Shown here in pieces: positions 6,490 through 6,656 of a DNA stretch of 6,656 nt (within the stretch, counting starts at the first letter, position 1; each line of letters starts with the position of its first letter). The stretch comes from JBGSKV01 sp041740975. GTDB taxonomy: Bacteria > Bdellovibrionota_B > Oligoflexia > Oligoflexales > JALZUQ01. The stretch covers positions 1 through 6,656 of the forward strand of contig JBGSKV010000055.1 in assembly GCA_041740975.1 (NCBI GenBank), written 5' to 3'. The notes beneath the pieces are model-generated. The model was given only the letters and a program-made list of their open reading frames with translations. It searched no databases and was not told where the DNA came from. The translations under genes and the position numbers were made by a program.

Positions 6490-6506
6490 CGGCCGCTTCG
6501 CGGCCG
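6490..6506 (+). terminator. GC-rich hairpin 3' of the outer-membrane gene, possible terminator
   Basis: CGGCCGC (6490-6496), loop TTC, then GCGGCCG (6500-6506) make a perfect 7-bp GC-only stem, starting 18 nt after the stop codon. No T-tract follows on the plus strand (GAGACCTAAATTTG), so it is not a canonical intrinsic terminator. It may instead protect the 3' end of the mRNA or be part of the structured repeat that follows. Confidence 0.4.
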
Positions 6507-6574
6507 GAGACCTAAATTTGCTCCGCCGTTCGCACTCACAGTTTTCAATTCTTTGGTTGATTGGTCCGGTTATC

Positions 6575-6640
6575 CCGGCTTAAATTTGTCTGGGCGGTGT
6601 CGGCTGATGCAGCCTCAATGCCCAGCCAAATTTAAGCCGG
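6575..6640. repeat. Long imperfect inverted repeat with internal hairpin
   Basis: The left arm (6575-6595) begins CCGGCTTAAATTTG and the right arm (6620-6640) ends CAAATTTAAGCCGG. The arms are complementary at 20 of 21 positions, the single mismatch being at 6589 versus 6626. The 24-nt loop contains its own small hairpin, GGCTG (6602-6606) with CAGCC (6610-6614). An RNA copy would form a stable two-level stem. There is no T-tract. The shorter CTAAATTTG at 6512-6520 echoes the arm, and a GGCTGGG motif recurs on the minus strand at 6621-6627 and 6650-6656. The region is therefore probably a repetitive intergenic element that continues past the window edge. No convincing open frame crosses it; stops occur in the minus-strand frames within about 25 codons. 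Confidence 0.75.
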
Positions 6641-6656
6641 CTCAACCGTCCCAGCC

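Noticed and set aside
6476..6646. Integron attC-like site (GTTAAAT at the left and GCTCAAC at the right)
   Set aside because: The two core-like motifs are in the wrong order and orientation for attC, the motifs are very degenerate, and there is no integrase or cassette array.
6472..6656. 3' end of a further gene at the right edge
   Set aside because: Minus-strand frames meet stops within about 5 to 25 codons, and the sequence is dominated by inverted repeats rather than codon structure.

Overview
This window reads as a chromosomal segment of a Gram-negative bacterium with moderate GC content (mid-40s percent by eye). The evidence for Gram-negative is a signal-peptide-bearing beta-barrel-type outer-membrane protein and a prkA-yeaH-spoVR operon of the proteobacterial type. 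A solitary REP-associated transposase fits the same picture. A predatory or delta-type proteobacterium (Bdellovibrionota-like) is a reasonable guess, but this is inference and no marker gene in the window settles it.

Layout from left to right. Positions 1-141 (+) are the 3' end of an unrecognised gene. Positions 139-851 are a compact mobile element: one IS200-like (Y1/HUH) REP-associated transposase gene (minus strand) between perfect 27-bp inverted repeats. It sits exactly between two convergent TAA stop codons. Positions 849-5527 (all minus) are a tightly packed three-gene operon, read prkA -> yeaH (DUF444) -> spoVR, with intergenic gaps of 2 to about 12 nt. Positions 5528-5880 are a divergent intergenic region holding a good prkA ribosome-binding site, a candidate sigma70-like prkA promoter, a tandem 9-bp repeat, a GC-rich dyad and an orphan Shine-Dalgarno-like motif. 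Positions 5881-6471 (+) encode a small secreted beta-strand-rich protein. Positions 6472-6656 are non-coding and strongly structured: a GC-rich hairpin followed by a long 21-bp imperfect inverted repeat that continues to the window edge.

Functionally, the operon is the centre of the window. PrkA is an AAA+ protein annotated as a serine protein kinase. YeaH carries a von Willebrand A-like (MIDAS) fold, and SpoVR is a conserved protein of unknown biochemistry. The three co-occur widely and are linked to stationary phase, starvation or sporulation, so they probably act in one stress pathway or complex. The molecular activity of the set is still poorly defined. That operon, the precise placement of the transposase element between two stop codons, and the structured tail repeat are the points most worth a second look. 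I did not find a clearly new multi-gene system.
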